In this document: one piece after another, positions 42,462 through 50,891 of the stretch
Layout of the letters: each line of letters starts with the position of its first letter
How positions within the stretch are numbered: position 1 is the stretch's first letter
Assembly: GCA_041395105.1 (NCBI GenBank)
Contig: JAWLBB010000002.1
Coordinates: 1,093,665-1,157,664, forward strand
DNA from: Opitutaceae bacterium
Lineage (GTDB): Bacteria; Verrucomicrobiota; Verrucomicrobiia; Opitutales; Opitutaceae
Length of the DNA stretch: 64,000 nucleotides
Reading direction: 5' to 3'
The notes under the pieces: generated by a model
Database searches by the model: none
Told to the model about the DNA's origin: nothing
What the model saw: only the letters and a program-made list of their open reading frames with translations
Made by a program: the position numbers and the translations under genes

Positions 42462-43715
42462 GTGACTCGAGAAAGAGGAGCAAGCCCCGAGGGTCGAATT
42501 CGAACGAATCGCATTTCGCCCAAGGCCGTCCTGACGCCCGCACTGGCGGCCATTGGCGAGCGTTACCGTCGCGAACTGTTCGAGGAGTATTTTCCCTTCT
42601 GGGATCGTTTCGCAGTCGACCATGAACGCGGCGGCTTCTTCTGCTGGCTGGATTACGACGGGCAGCGGGTCTCGGATGAGAAGTACATGTGGTACCAGGG
42701 ACGCGGACTCTGGATCTACGCCCATGCCTACCGGTGTTTCGGCCATGATTCCCGATTCCTGGAAATCGCCCGGAAGACCTACGAGTTTCTCCTCGCTCAC
42801 GGCCGGGATGAAGAGGGTCTCTGGCGCCGCTCCGTCGGTCCGAACGGCGAGCCGACCGAGCCCGCTGACGGGATGGGCTATGCCGGTATGTTCGTGGCCG
42901 AAGGGATGCAGGAATTGGCCCGGGCGACCGGTGACGCGACCGTTCTGGAAAACGCCCTCGTCGCCTGCCGGCTTTCGCGGCGTCTCTTCGACGACCCCAC
43001 CCGCAATGCCAAACCCGACTACCTCCCGGTCCATTATCCGGGTCTCCGGCTGCTCGGGCACGAAATGGTCCGGATCCGCTTTCTCACCCAGGTGCTCCAG
43101 CATCACCCGGACGCGGTCCTCCAGGCGGAACTTGCCGAGGCGGTGGCCCATGTTCTGGGTCCGTTTCATCATCCCCTCCATCAGCTGACTTCGGAGGCCC
43201 TCGATCATGAACGGCAGCGCCCGGCCGACGCCAACGAAGATTTCTTCCTTCTTGGCCACGCCATGGAGACGATGTGGATGATCCTCGACGCCGTACCCCT
43301 GCTGAAGGACCCGTCCATCCAGGACACGGCCATCCAGCGTTTCCGTCGTCACGGCGACGCATCCTGGGACAAGGCCCGTGGGGGCTTCCGGACTGCCGTC
43401 AGCCTATCCCATGGTCCCCTGCCCGGCCGCCTCCTCTGGCACCATGACGAAGCTCTCATCGGCAACCTCATGCTTTACGCGCTGACCGGCGAGGCCCGCG
43501 CCCTCGAGGAGTTCTTCCGTATCGACGATTACACGACAAAGACCTTCAGGGTTTCCGGCCGGTCGGGTCCGGTCTGGGCGCTCGAGGCCGACGACAACGG
43601 CCGTCCACCGGCCAGGGTCAGCCGGATGGGCAATTACCATCTGCCCCGGCGGCTCATGCTCTGCCTGGAGTGGCTGGAGGCGATTGAGCACAATCGACCC
43701 GCCAATCTCAAATGA
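42462..43715 (+). CDS. N-acylglucosamine 2-epimerase (AGE) family protein
   Basis: The GTG at 42462 is the last reasonable start and gives 417 residues; the long frame upstream is antisense to the aminotransferase gene. The protein has the (alpha/alpha)6 barrel signatures of AGE: FFCWLDYDGQRVSDEKYMWYQGRGLWIYAHAYR (about 40-72), GYAGMFVAEGMQELA (about 126-140), PGLRLLGHEMVRI, and FLLGHAMETMWMIL and RLLWHHDEALIGNLMLY with the catalytic His residues (GHAMET; WHHDE). Members epimerise or isomerise sugars such as GlcNAc/ManNAc, mannose/glucose or cellobiose. No cofactor motif is visible. It may supply a sugar used by the flanking aminotransferases or be purely catabolic. Confidence 0.85.
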   Translation: MTRERGASPEGRIRTNRISPKAVLTPALAAIGERYRRELFEEYFPFWDRFAVDHERGGFFCWLDYDGQRVSDEKYMWYQGRGLWIYAHAYRCFGHDSRFLEIARKTYEFLLAHGRDEEGLWRRSVGPNGEPTEPADGMGYAGMFVAEGMQELARATGDATVLENALVACRLSRRLFDDPTRNAKPDYLPVHYPGLRLLGHEMVRIRFLTQVLQHHPDAVLQAELAEAVAHVLGPFHHPLHQLTSEALDHERQRPADANEDFFLLGHAMETMWMILDAVPLLKDPSIQDTAIQRFRRHGDASWDKARGGFRTAVSLSHGPLPGRLLWHHDEALIGNLMLYALTGEARALEEFFRIDDYTTKTFRVSGRSGPVWALEADDNGRPPARVSRMGNYHLPRRLMLCLEWLEAIEHNRPANLK

Positions 43716-43792
43716 ACACTTCGACACAGACCCGCGACCGCGGGATGCCTACCAACGGGAGAGGCCGTTCTGAATGGTCCTGATAACAGGGA

Positions 43793-43937
43793 TATTCGGG
43801 AGGGATCCTGAGTTGTCGCTGCGGCAGTCTCTTGCCGCAAACCCACGCTGATACGCCCCAAGAGACTGGGGCGACTACAACAGACAAAACTACGAACAGG
43901 AAATACCAGTTCTGAGCCAACGAATCGGCTTATCCTG
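43793..43937. repeat. 145-bp intergenic repeat with paired hairpins, copy 2
   Basis: Matches 1138-1282 along its length, with GCGGCAGTCTCTTGCCGC and CCCCAAGAGACTGGGGCGACTAC conserved. It lies immediately upstream of the second DegT-type gene, ending 18 bases before its ATG, so it forms its 5' untranslated region. Confidence 0.75.
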
Positions 43938-43955
43938 AAGGCTGTCTCTTCCATC

Positions 43956-45194
43956 ATGACCACCACACCATCTGAACTCCCGGTTGCTGAAGGCGGCGCC
44001 GCCATTCTGACCGAGCCTGTCCCCACCCGCGTTCGCTGGGACGAAGCCGAGCTGGCCAATCTGACCGCGATGATCGGTCAGTCCTCCCTGCTTTATTGGA
44101 ATGGCCCCCAGACCAGGGCATTGCTCGAGGCTTTCAGAAAGCACTACCCGCTCAAATACTGCGCGCCCTGCTCTTCCGGAACAGCCGCCCTGCACATGGC
44201 GGTGGCGTCACTGGAAATGGCCCCCGGCGACGAGGTCATCATGTCGCCGATCACCGACATGGGTTCGATGATCGGGGTCCTCTACCAGCAGGGCGTCCCC
44301 GTCTTCGCCGACCTTGAGCCCCACACCTACAATATGGATCCGGCCGATGTCCGGCGGAAGATCACCGGCAAGACCCGTGCCATCATGGCCATTCACCTCG
44401 CCGGAAATCCTTGCCGCATGGATGAACTGATGGCCATTGCCGGAGAGCACGGTCTCGCGGTGATCGAGGACTGTGCCCAGACCTGGGGCGCCCTCTCCCG
44501 GGGTCGTCCGGTCGGAACCATCGGAACGCTCGGGTGCTATTCCTTCAACGACTTCAAACACATCAGCTGCGGCGACGGCGGCATGGTCGCCACCAACGAT
44601 GAAAAGCTGGGGCCCGGCCTCCAGAAGTGGGGCGACAAGAACTACGACCGGGTGACCGGCAGCCGGATGCCCGAAGCCCTGGCCCCCAACTACCGGATCA
44701 GTGAACCGGAGTCGGCCGTCGCGGCCGCCCAATTGGGAAAACTGAAACACATCTGCGAACGGCGCAACGCCGTCGGCACGCGGATCACCGAGGCGATCGG
44801 CGATGCCCCCGGGGTGGTTCCTCCCGAGGTGGTTGATGGTGACTGGCACAGCTATTGGTTCTATATGCTGCGGATCGAACCGGACCGCCTGAAGGTCGAT
44901 CGGGCCACCTTCGTCGCCGCCCTCAAGGCGGAGGGTTTGAGCGCCAGCGCCGGCTATATCCCGGCTCCGGTCTACAAGTATCCGGTTTTTGCCAACCACG
45001 CCTTTTTCGCCGGCCGCTGGCCGATCCGCGAACTCGGATTGACCGGCATGGACTATACGAAGGTCAGCTGCCCGGAGGCGGAGGCGATTCTCGACACCTG
45101 CCTGATCATCCCCGTCAACGAGGCCATGAGCGACGACTACGGCACGAAGTGCGGCCAGGCCATCCGACGGGTCGCGCGGTATTACGCGAAATAG
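43956..45194 (+). CDS. DegT/DnrJ/EryC1-type PLP aminotransferase 2
   Basis: The 412-residue protein has CSSGTAALHMAV (72-83), AVIEDCAQTWGA (168-179) and SFNDFKHISCGDGGM (196-210), with Lys201 as the PLP lysine. Family members transaminate keto sugars or cyclitols. Compared with the neighbour at 41112, it has DFKHISCGDGG instead of FMKVMTSGEGG and a shorter N-terminal arm, so the two are distant paralogues, not a duplication. The gene is preceded by the 145-bp repeat, so its promoter is unclear. Confidence 0.9.
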   Translation: MTTTPSELPVAEGGAAILTEPVPTRVRWDEAELANLTAMIGQSSLLYWNGPQTRALLEAFRKHYPLKYCAPCSSGTAALHMAVASLEMAPGDEVIMSPITDMGSMIGVLYQQGVPVFADLEPHTYNMDPADVRRKITGKTRAIMAIHLAGNPCRMDELMAIAGEHGLAVIEDCAQTWGALSRGRPVGTIGTLGCYSFNDFKHISCGDGGMVATNDEKLGPGLQKWGDKNYDRVTGSRMPEALAPNYRISEPESAVAAAQLGKLKHICERRNAVGTRITEAIGDAPGVVPPEVVDGDWHSYWFYMLRIEPDRLKVDRATFVAALKAEGLSASAGYIPAPVYKYPVFANHAFFAGRWPIRELGLTGMDYTKVSCPEAEAILDTCLIIPVNEAMSDDYGTKCGQAIRRVARYYAK

Positions 45195-45273
45195 GCATCA
45201 GAGACGCCTCATTCCACGGGATTTGTAGCCAGGACGGCACGGACCAAGGTCCGGCCCTACGGGAAAAACTCAA

Positions 45274-45340
45274 CCGTCGGATCGAGGCGTAAAGCCTCTC
45301 CTACAGATCCTGTCGGGTCGGGGCGCAAAGCGCCTTCTAC
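45274..45340. repeat. Two tandem 31-bp REP-like units between convergent genes
   Basis: On the minus strand the units read GTAGAAGGCGCTTTGCGCCC.. (45340-45310) and GTAGGAGAGGCTTTACGCCT.. (45304-45274), about 24 of 31 bases alike, with a 36-base period. Each includes a GGC-TTT-GCC type stem. A third related block (GTAGCC..GGTCCGGCCCTAC, 45223-45261) precedes them. They lie between the convergent aminotransferase and URO-D-like genes and may also serve as terminators. Confidence 0.55.
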
Positions 45341-45344
45341 CGGG

Positions 45345-46658
45345 TCAGGCACGTTCCACTTCTTCCATCGCGACCCGGGCCCAGTCGTCCAGGCGCTGAG
45401 GATCATTGCGTACGGTTGAGATGTCCTTGAAGACCAATTCGGCAGTGGCGCCTTCCGTGGCCTCGAGAATGCCCCGGATCTGCCGTCGGGCCCGCTCGGG
45501 TGACCAGTCGTCGACCGCAACAAGCGCGGGATTGGGTTTGATCGAGAGGACGTATTTGTCCGCGCCCGCCTCCCTCGCCTTCCGGATATCGCACCGCGGG
45601 CTGAGGGAAAACTTGCGCAAGTTGGGGATGCGATCCAGCAGGTGGATCTTTCCATGCAATTGCTCGCAACACCCGTAGTAGTTCATGCCCCATCGTTCCA
45701 GCCACCGCAGTTCGTGCTTCAGGGAAAACTCCCAGTGCATGTCCGGAGAAACTTCCGAGAAGATCTGGGCATTCCCGCACCCCCAGATGTCCCGGCAACG
45801 GACAGGGTCGGCTTCGGCGCCCTTCCCGGTGAGATCACCAGTGTAGGCATAGGCACCCGACCCCACCCGGATATTGTCCACTCCATTGCCAAGGAGGCCC
45901 AGGGCCTCCACCTGGTCCAATTCGTGCATGGAGGCATCGACATAGCGACTGACCAGTGCGTTGACGAAATCGGGGGCTTCTATCATCGCCATCATCATCT
46001 CGGTCATATCCACCAGGGAGAAGAGGCGATCCCATGGGGTGAACCAGATGTGCTTGATACCGACGATCTTCACCGGAAGGATTCCCTCAAAGATGCCGGA
46101 GAGCACATGGAAACGGCGGGCTGTCTCCACGGCATCATAGGTCACCGTGGGCATCCGGATTTTCCCGATGTCGTCGGGCCCCCTGATCTGGGATTCCCAG
46201 TGATGCGCCTGAATGCCTCCCAGATCGTGCTGGGCGAGGGTCCGGTCGCGCGGAACCAGGCCGATGCCGGTGCTGTGCCAGACCTTGCGGCAGGGGATGT
46301 GATCATCGAGGATCATATCAACCGGAAAGTGCCTCCACTGGTAGAGCGTCCGGCGCAGCTCATCTTCCAGTTCCCGCAACCAGGGCTCGGTGCAAAGGCA
46401 GACCAACTCCTGACGATGGGGCCGCAGTTCGTGCCAGGGCACCTCGGTCAGCCAGACCATCTTGCGAACGGGATCCCGGTCGTTGTTCCGACGCCACATC
46501 TCGGCCTTGGCCGCGCGATCCTGCCGCATGACTTCCTCCGCCATCTGCCGACCAAGAGAACGAAGGATCTCCCGGTCCCTGAGGGCGGGCCCCGCTGCAA
46601 CGTGCCCCTCTGCAAAAGGCCGATCGTGAATGGGAAAACCGGCAGGTTCAGACTTCAT
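45345..46658 (-). CDS. URO-D / corrinoid methyltransferase-like protein
   Basis: The ATG at 46658 gives 437 residues; a longer start is possible but is preceded by no better signal. The protein has an all alpha/beta TIM-barrel character with conserved-looking GIKHIWFTPWDRLFSLVDM, EFSLKHELRWLERWGMNYYGCCEQLHGKIHLLDRIPNLRKFSLSPRCD and GADKYVLSIKPNP. The order 'YYGCCEQLHGKI..L..IPNLRKFS.SP' resembles the C-terminal part of uroporphyrinogen decarboxylase-like methyltransferases (G.HICGN...L..I...G...iS), where Cys/His bind zinc. The usual heme-decarboxylase motifs are absent, so a role in methyl or C1 transfer, or another lyase reaction, is more likely. I cannot name a substrate. Confidence 0.5.
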   Translation of the reverse strand: MKSEPAGFPIHDRPFAEGHVAAGPALRDREILRSLGRQMAEEVMRQDRAAKAEMWRRNNDRDPVRKMVWLTEVPWHELRPHRQELVCLCTEPWLRELEDELRRTLYQWRHFPVDMILDDHIPCRKVWHSTGIGLVPRDRTLAQHDLGGIQAHHWESQIRGPDDIGKIRMPTVTYDAVETARRFHVLSGIFEGILPVKIVGIKHIWFTPWDRLFSLVDMTEMMMAMIEAPDFVNALVSRYVDASMHELDQVEALGLLGNGVDNIRVGSGAYAYTGDLTGKGAEADPVRCRDIWGCGNAQIFSEVSPDMHWEFSLKHELRWLERWGMNYYGCCEQLHGKIHLLDRIPNLRKFSLSPRCDIRKAREAGADKYVLSIKPNPALVAVDDWSPERARRQIRGILEATEGATAELVFKDISTVRNDPQRLDDWARVAMEEVERA

Positions 46659-46825
46659 GATTCCAAATCTCTGAAACCCTAACACGGACTCCAAACCCCG
46701 AGCGACCTATTTCATCGCGCTCGGACAAATCTCATGCTGTTGATGAGGCGCAGGCATCGGGGCGCACGAATCAGGATTCCCCTGATAGCCTCCTGGATCC
46801 ATCCATGATAACCTGAATCGAGTTC

Positions 46826-49492
46826 ATGCCCTACCCGGATCCAATCCCCTGGCCCAACGATGAAGATGAACTCGTGATCGGCCGGCGTTTCGATCGGGTG
46901 GTCACGCTCATGGCCGATCGCCCCGCCCTCTGCCAGGATGGCCGGACCTGGTCCTACCGCGAATTGGCCGAGGCCTCGGACCGGGTGTCCGGACACCTGC
47001 AGGGAATCCAACCCGAAGGCCGGGTCATGGTCTACCTCGGCAATTCCTTTCAACATCTTGCAGTGGTCTTTGGCGCGTGGAAGGCCGGCTGGGTGACGAT
47101 CCCGGTGGATCCACGCTACCCATCCGAACGCAACCGGCTGATCCTCGAGGATGCCGATCCTCACCTCGTCATCACCGCCCCCCACCTTGAGGCGGCCGCG
47201 CGCGAGCTCTTCGATCGACCGATCGACGCCCGCCCGATAGAGGCGTATGCGAAGACCTCCCACGGGACGCAACGGCCCACCGTCGCCCCGGACGACCCGT
47301 CGGTCATCCTCTACACTTCCGGTTCGACCGGATCGCCGAAGGGCGTCCTGCACACCCATCGCTCCATCGCCCACATGGCGAGGAGACGTACCCGGATACT
47401 CGAGACCAGGCCTTCGGACGCCTTCACCCTCTTTTACTCGGCCAGCGTCATGGGCGGGCTTTCCGCGGTGACCTATGCCCTCCTCAGCGGGGCCAGCCTC
47501 CACCCGAGAAACTTCAAGGCTGAGGGCTTCAACGGCTTGGCGGACTGGTTGCGCGAACACCGCATCACCATCTGCCACAGCGTGACCTCCCTCTTCAGGG
47601 AAATCATCAACCAGGTCGCACCCGGCCAGGAATTCCCCGACCTGCGCATTGTCGTCCTGGGCGGCGAACAGGCCTATCGACGTGATATTGAGGGCGGGCG
47701 ACGGGTCTTCGGAGCTTCCAAGCGCTTTCTCTGTGGACTCGGATCAACCGAAATCAATTCGGTGCGGGTCTTTCCGATCGATGCGGACACCGAGCTGCCG
47801 ACCGGCCGGATCCCCTTCGGCAGGGCGGTGGAGGGGGTCGAGGTGATTCTGCTGGATCCGGAGAAGCGGATCTTGACGCCTGGAGAGACAGGGGAGATCT
47901 GCATCCGCAGTCGCTACCTTTCCTGTGGATACTGGAAAAAGCCGGAAATGACCGCCGAGAGATTCATCCCGGATCCGGAGGGTGGCGGGTCTTTGCTCTA
48001 CCGGACCGGCGATCTCGGACGTCTCGATGCCGACGGCTGCCTCCACGGGGCGGGTCGAAACGACGATCTGGTCAAGGTCCGGGGCTTCCGGGTTGAGCCG
48101 GGGGAAGTCAACGCCCGCCTCCTCGCCCAACCCGGGATCCGCGAGGCCTGCACCGTTGCCCTGACCCGCAGCTCCGGGGAGGTCTTCCTCGCCGCCTACT
48201 ACGTGACCGACCCGGATCAACCCATTTCCGGTCCCGGACTTCGGACCCGGCTCCTGGCGGAACTCCCCGACTATATGGTTCCCGAGAGGCTGGTCGAACT
48301 GGAGGCCCTCCCGCGCACCGTCAACGGCAAGATCGACTCGAAGGCACTGAGAACGGCGGCCCCACAGGCTGAGGAGGAGGCTCAACCTGCGAAAACCCGG
48401 ACCGAGAGAAACCTGGCCGAACTCTGGTCTGAGGTGCTTGATCGGGACTCGGTGCCCGTGGACGTCGGCTTCTTCGATCTCGGAGGCACCTCGCTGACCG
48501 CGATCCGCCTGTTGGCCTCAGTGGAGCGGTTCTTTCAACGGCAGATCGCCCTGTCCATTCTCTTCGAACACCCGACCATCCAGAGCCTGGCCCGATACCT
48601 CGACCGAAGTTCCGACCGGACTATTCGATCCGGCCTGATTGCCGTCCGGCCCGATGGAATCGGAGACCCGCTCTTTCTGGTCGGCGGCATGACCGGAGAG
48701 ATCTTCTTCTGCCGGCAGCTCATCCGCCACCTCAAGTGCGCCCGCCCCCTCTTCGCCCTCGAACCCGACACCCTGTCCGGCCGGCGAACCGAACATACCC
48801 GAATCGAGGAAGTGGCCCGGTACTACGCCGAAATCATCGGCCGCCACCAACCCGGGGGGCCCGTGACCCTGGCCGGCTATTCCTTTGGCGGAACCGTTGT
48901 CTATGAACTGGCGCGCCAGTTGACGGCCGCCGGCCGTGAGGTGGTCCAGACCATCCTCTTTGACTCCGCCCCTCCCCGTCTGCACCCGTCGGTCACCCCG
49001 TGGAATTCGGGGCCATCAGACGCCCCACCCGGACCCGTTGAAAGCCGGCCCGGACCCCAACGCCCCTCCCCCCTCCGGTTTTTCACGTTGAAGTGGTGGA
49101 TGCGCGGTCGGGCAGAATGGCGCCGTTGGTCATGGCGGATGAAATACGTCCGCCTTTACGAACTGATGCTCCGCCTCCGTCTTTCCCCACCGGTCTCATG
49201 GCGGCGCTGTTATGCGTATTGGTCCACGCATTACATGGGCCGGCGCTACCGGGCAAAATCCTACCCCGGACCAATCATTCTGTTCCGATCCGAAGCACGC
49301 CGGGACCAGGGCGACCAGGGCTGGCGCGAACTCTGCGGTGACTCCCTCCGATTGATCAAGGTTCCGGGGGATCACGGTTCCATCTTCCGGGAACCCGACG
49401 TCCGGATTGTGGCCCGCGAACTGGACAAGGTGTTGGATGGGAGATGGCAGATGGCAGATGGCAGATGGCAGATGGTAGATGGTAGATGGTAG
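46826..49492 (+). CDS. Single-module NRPS-like synthetase, A-PCP-TE, no condensation domain
   Basis: 888 residues. Adenylation domain: LYTSGSTGSPKGV (162-174), GLGSTE (304-309), YRTGDLGRL (392-400), GRNDDLVKVRGFRVEPGEV (410-428) and RTVNGKIDSK with K502. Carrier domain: GFFDLGGTSLTAIRL with Ser556 for phosphopantetheine. Thioesterase: TLAGYSFGGT with nucleophile Ser686, and a later GDHGSIF His. In the A4 region the usual FDASV is YSASV (204-208), so Asp235, which binds the alpha-amino group, is a Ser; the substrate is probably not an ordinary alpha-amino acid. Without a condensation domain it may dimerise or release an acid, as in A-T-TE synthetases. The last 16 residues (DGRWQMADGRWQMVDGRW) are made by the heptamer repeat, so the natural C-terminus may have been at about residue 870. 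Confidence 0.85.
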   Translation: MPYPDPIPWPNDEDELVIGRRFDRVVTLMADRPALCQDGRTWSYRELAEASDRVSGHLQGIQPEGRVMVYLGNSFQHLAVVFGAWKAGWVTIPVDPRYPSERNRLILEDADPHLVITAPHLEAAARELFDRPIDARPIEAYAKTSHGTQRPTVAPDDPSVILYTSGSTGSPKGVLHTHRSIAHMARRRTRILETRPSDAFTLFYSASVMGGLSAVTYALLSGASLHPRNFKAEGFNGLADWLREHRITICHSVTSLFREIINQVAPGQEFPDLRIVVLGGEQAYRRDIEGGRRVFGASKRFLCGLGSTEINSVRVFPIDADTELPTGRIPFGRAVEGVEVILLDPEKRILTPGETGEICIRSRYLSCGYWKKPEMTAERFIPDPEGGGSLLYRTGDLGRLDADGCLHGAGRNDDLVKVRGFRVEPGEVNARLLAQPGIREACTVALTRSSGEVFLAAYYVTDPDQPISGPGLRTRLLAELPDYMVPERLVELEALPRTVNGKIDSKALRTAAPQAEEEAQPAKTRTERNLAELWSEVLDRDSVPVDVGFFDLGGTSLTAIRLLASVERFFQRQIALSILFEHPTIQSLARYLDRSSDRTIRSGLIAVRPDGIGDPLFLVGGMTGEIFFCRQLIRHLKCARPLFALEPDTLSGRRTEHTRIEEVARYYAEIIGRHQPGGPVTLAGYSFGGTVVYELARQLTAAGREVVQTILFDSAPPRLHPSVTPWNSGPSDAPPGPVESRPGPQRPSPLRFFTLKWWMRGRAEWRRWSWRMKYVRLYELMLRLRLSPPVSWRRCYAYWSTHYMGRRYRAKSYPGPIILFRSEARRDQGDQGWRELCGDSLRLIKVPGDHGSIFREPDVRIVARELDKVLDGRWQMADGRWQMVDGRW

Positions 49493-49503
49493 ATGGTAGA
49501 TGG
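49441..49503. repeat. Heptamer array NAGATGG, nine units
   Basis: GAGATGG, four CAGATGG and four TAGATGG follow each other without a gap (9 x 7 bases). The array forms the 3' end of the synthetase gene and abuts the stop codon of the facing four-helix-bundle gene. The same heptamer in inverted orientation makes the array at 49905-50023. Confidence 0.95.
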
Positions 49504-49506
49504 TAT

Positions 49507-49863
49507 TTACCGACGATCGCTGCGCGCCGTCTTCTTCATGGAAACGAATATGGCCGTGAGTTCGTCTGCTTCAAGCTGAAGGGACTTCAGACGTTCTGCC
49601 GGGAGCAGACTCCCCCGCTCGATCAACTCCAGCCAGAACCCGGATTCGTCTGCTTCCTCCAGCACGATCCCGATCTTGTTGGAAAAGTCCGCGTGCGATC
49701 GTGCGCGTTGCGCTGCGCGGTAATTCGAGGCGACCGACGAAGAGCTACGGACCAATTGTCCACCGACATTCCGTCCAGCAGGCGTGCCGGGTAGTTCGTC
49801 AACCAGTCGCATCACCCGCAATGCGAACTGCATGGTTCGTTCACACATCTCTTCAGGTGTCAT
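49507..49863 (-). CDS. Four-helix-bundle protein (S23 / Avd-like family)
   Basis: The ATG at 49863 gives 118 residues; an ATG 12 bases upstream is also possible. CERTMQFALRVMRLVDELPG, GGQLVRSSSSVASNYRAAQRARSHADF and KIGIVLEEADESGFWLELI are the hallmarks of the family of small helical proteins first seen as intervening sequences in 23S rRNA genes and related to Avd of diversity-generating retroelements. They bind nucleic acid. No reverse transcriptase or variable repeat lies nearby. The gene is set exactly between two heptamer arrays in opposite orientation, which suggests a small mobile or repeat-associated unit. Confidence 0.9.
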   Translation of the reverse strand: MTPEEMCERTMQFALRVMRLVDELPGTPAGRNVGGQLVRSSSSVASNYRAAQRARSHADFSNKIGIVLEEADESGFWLELIERGSLLPAERLKSLQLEADELTAIFVSMKKTARSDRR

Positions 49864-49904
49864 ACCCGAAACCATGCCCTTTCAAGGTCGCCGATCAACA
49901 TCTC

Positions 49905-50023
49905 CCATCTTCCATCTTCCATCTCACATCTTCCATCTCACATCTTCCATCTCACATCTTCCATCTCACATCTTCCATCTCCCATCTTCCATCTCACATC
50001 TTCCATCTCACATCTCCCATCTC
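49905..50023. repeat. Heptamer array, 17 units, inverted relative to 49441-49503
   Basis: Seventeen units of MCATCTY (CCATCTT, CCATCTC, ACATCTT), the reverse complement of the RAGATGK/RAGATGG heptamer, with an alternating two-unit pattern in the middle. It separates the four-helix-bundle gene from the ABC permease gene, whose stop codon is 8 bases further on. The left array has nine units, so the pair is unequal. Confidence 0.95.
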
Positions 50024-50030
50024 CCCTTCC

Positions 50031-50891
50031 TCATCCCTTGACTCCGCCCAGCATGATTCCCCGGACCAGGTAACGCTGGAGGAAGACAAAGAGGATGATG
50101 AGGGGAACCACCGACATGGTGACGGCAGCCATGAGCAGATGGGGCGACTGGCCGCGCTCCGAGTCGAAAAAGAGGAGCCCGACCGGAAGGGTGTAACGTT
50201 CGACACTTCGCAGCATGACCAGGGGCCAGAAGAAGCTGTGGTAATTGCCCATGAAGGTGAAGATGGTCAGGGTAATCAGTCCGGGGCGGCTGAGGGGCAT
50301 GATGACATCCCAGAAGACCCGCCACTTGGAGGCGCCGTCGATCTCCGCCGCTTCATCGAGGGACTGGGGGATGGTCAGCATGAACTGCCGCATGAGGAAG
50401 GTGCCGAAGGCACTGAAGGCGGCCGGCAGGATCAGGCCCGGGAGCGTATCCACCAGTCCAAGACGCACCATCAGCTGGTAGTTGGGGATGAGCATGACCA
50501 GGCCCGGCAGCATCATCGTCCCGAGGTAAAGGAGAAAGACCCGGTCGCGCCCCGGCCAGTCGAGCCGGGCGAAGCTGAAGGCCGCCATCGAACTGGTCGT
50601 GACCTGCAGAAAGGTGACCCAGGCCGCCACGAAGAGACTGTTCCAGAAGAAGCGGGCGAACGGGATGACCGAAAAGACTTCGCCGTAGTTCGACCATTGC
50701 CAGATCTGCGGAATCCACCAGCTGGCCCCGACCTCGGCCAGGGGTTTCAGGCTGGTCAGGACCATCCAGATGAACGGCACCATCATGATCAGTCCGAGAA
50801 ACGCGAGAAGTGCATGGTGCAGGGCCCACCGGGCCTGGCCTGGCTCGGATCGTGGTCTGCGCGGATGCACCATTTCGTCCCCGTCAGTCAT
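50031..50891 (-). CDS. Sugar ABC transporter permease, MalG-like
   Basis: The 286-residue protein has six predicted membrane segments (about 25-45, 85-110, 118-140, 150-165, 195-215, 250-275) and the coupling motif EAAEIDGASKWRVFWDVIMPLSRPG (about 180-203) that contacts the ATPase. It is the second permease of a carbohydrate (CUT1) transporter; the MalF-type gene ends inside its first codons (8-base overlap, ATG at 50891). No solute-binding protein or ATPase gene is present in this window, so these must be encoded elsewhere. Confidence 0.93.
   Translation of the reverse strand: MTDGDEMVHPRRPRSEPGQARWALHHALLAFLGLIMMVPFIWMVLTSLKPLAEVGASWWIPQIWQWSNYGEVFSVIPFARFFWNSLFVAAWVTFLQVTTSSMAAFSFARLDWPGRDRVFLLYLGTMMLPGLVMLIPNYQLMVRLGLVDTLPGLILPAAFSAFGTFLMRQFMLTIPQSLDEAAEIDGASKWRVFWDVIMPLSRPGLITLTIFTFMGNYHSFFWPLVMLRSVERYTLPVGLLFFDSERGQSPHLLMAAVTMSVVPLIILFVFLQRYLVRGIMLGGVKG

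Noticed and set aside
49507..49863. Part of a diversity-generating retroelement
   Set aside because: The Avd-like protein family match is real, but there is no reverse transcriptase, template repeat or variable repeat in the window.
49441..50023. CRISPR-like arrays
   Set aside because: The units are 7 bases long with no spacers, and no cas gene is present; they are simple tandem repeats.
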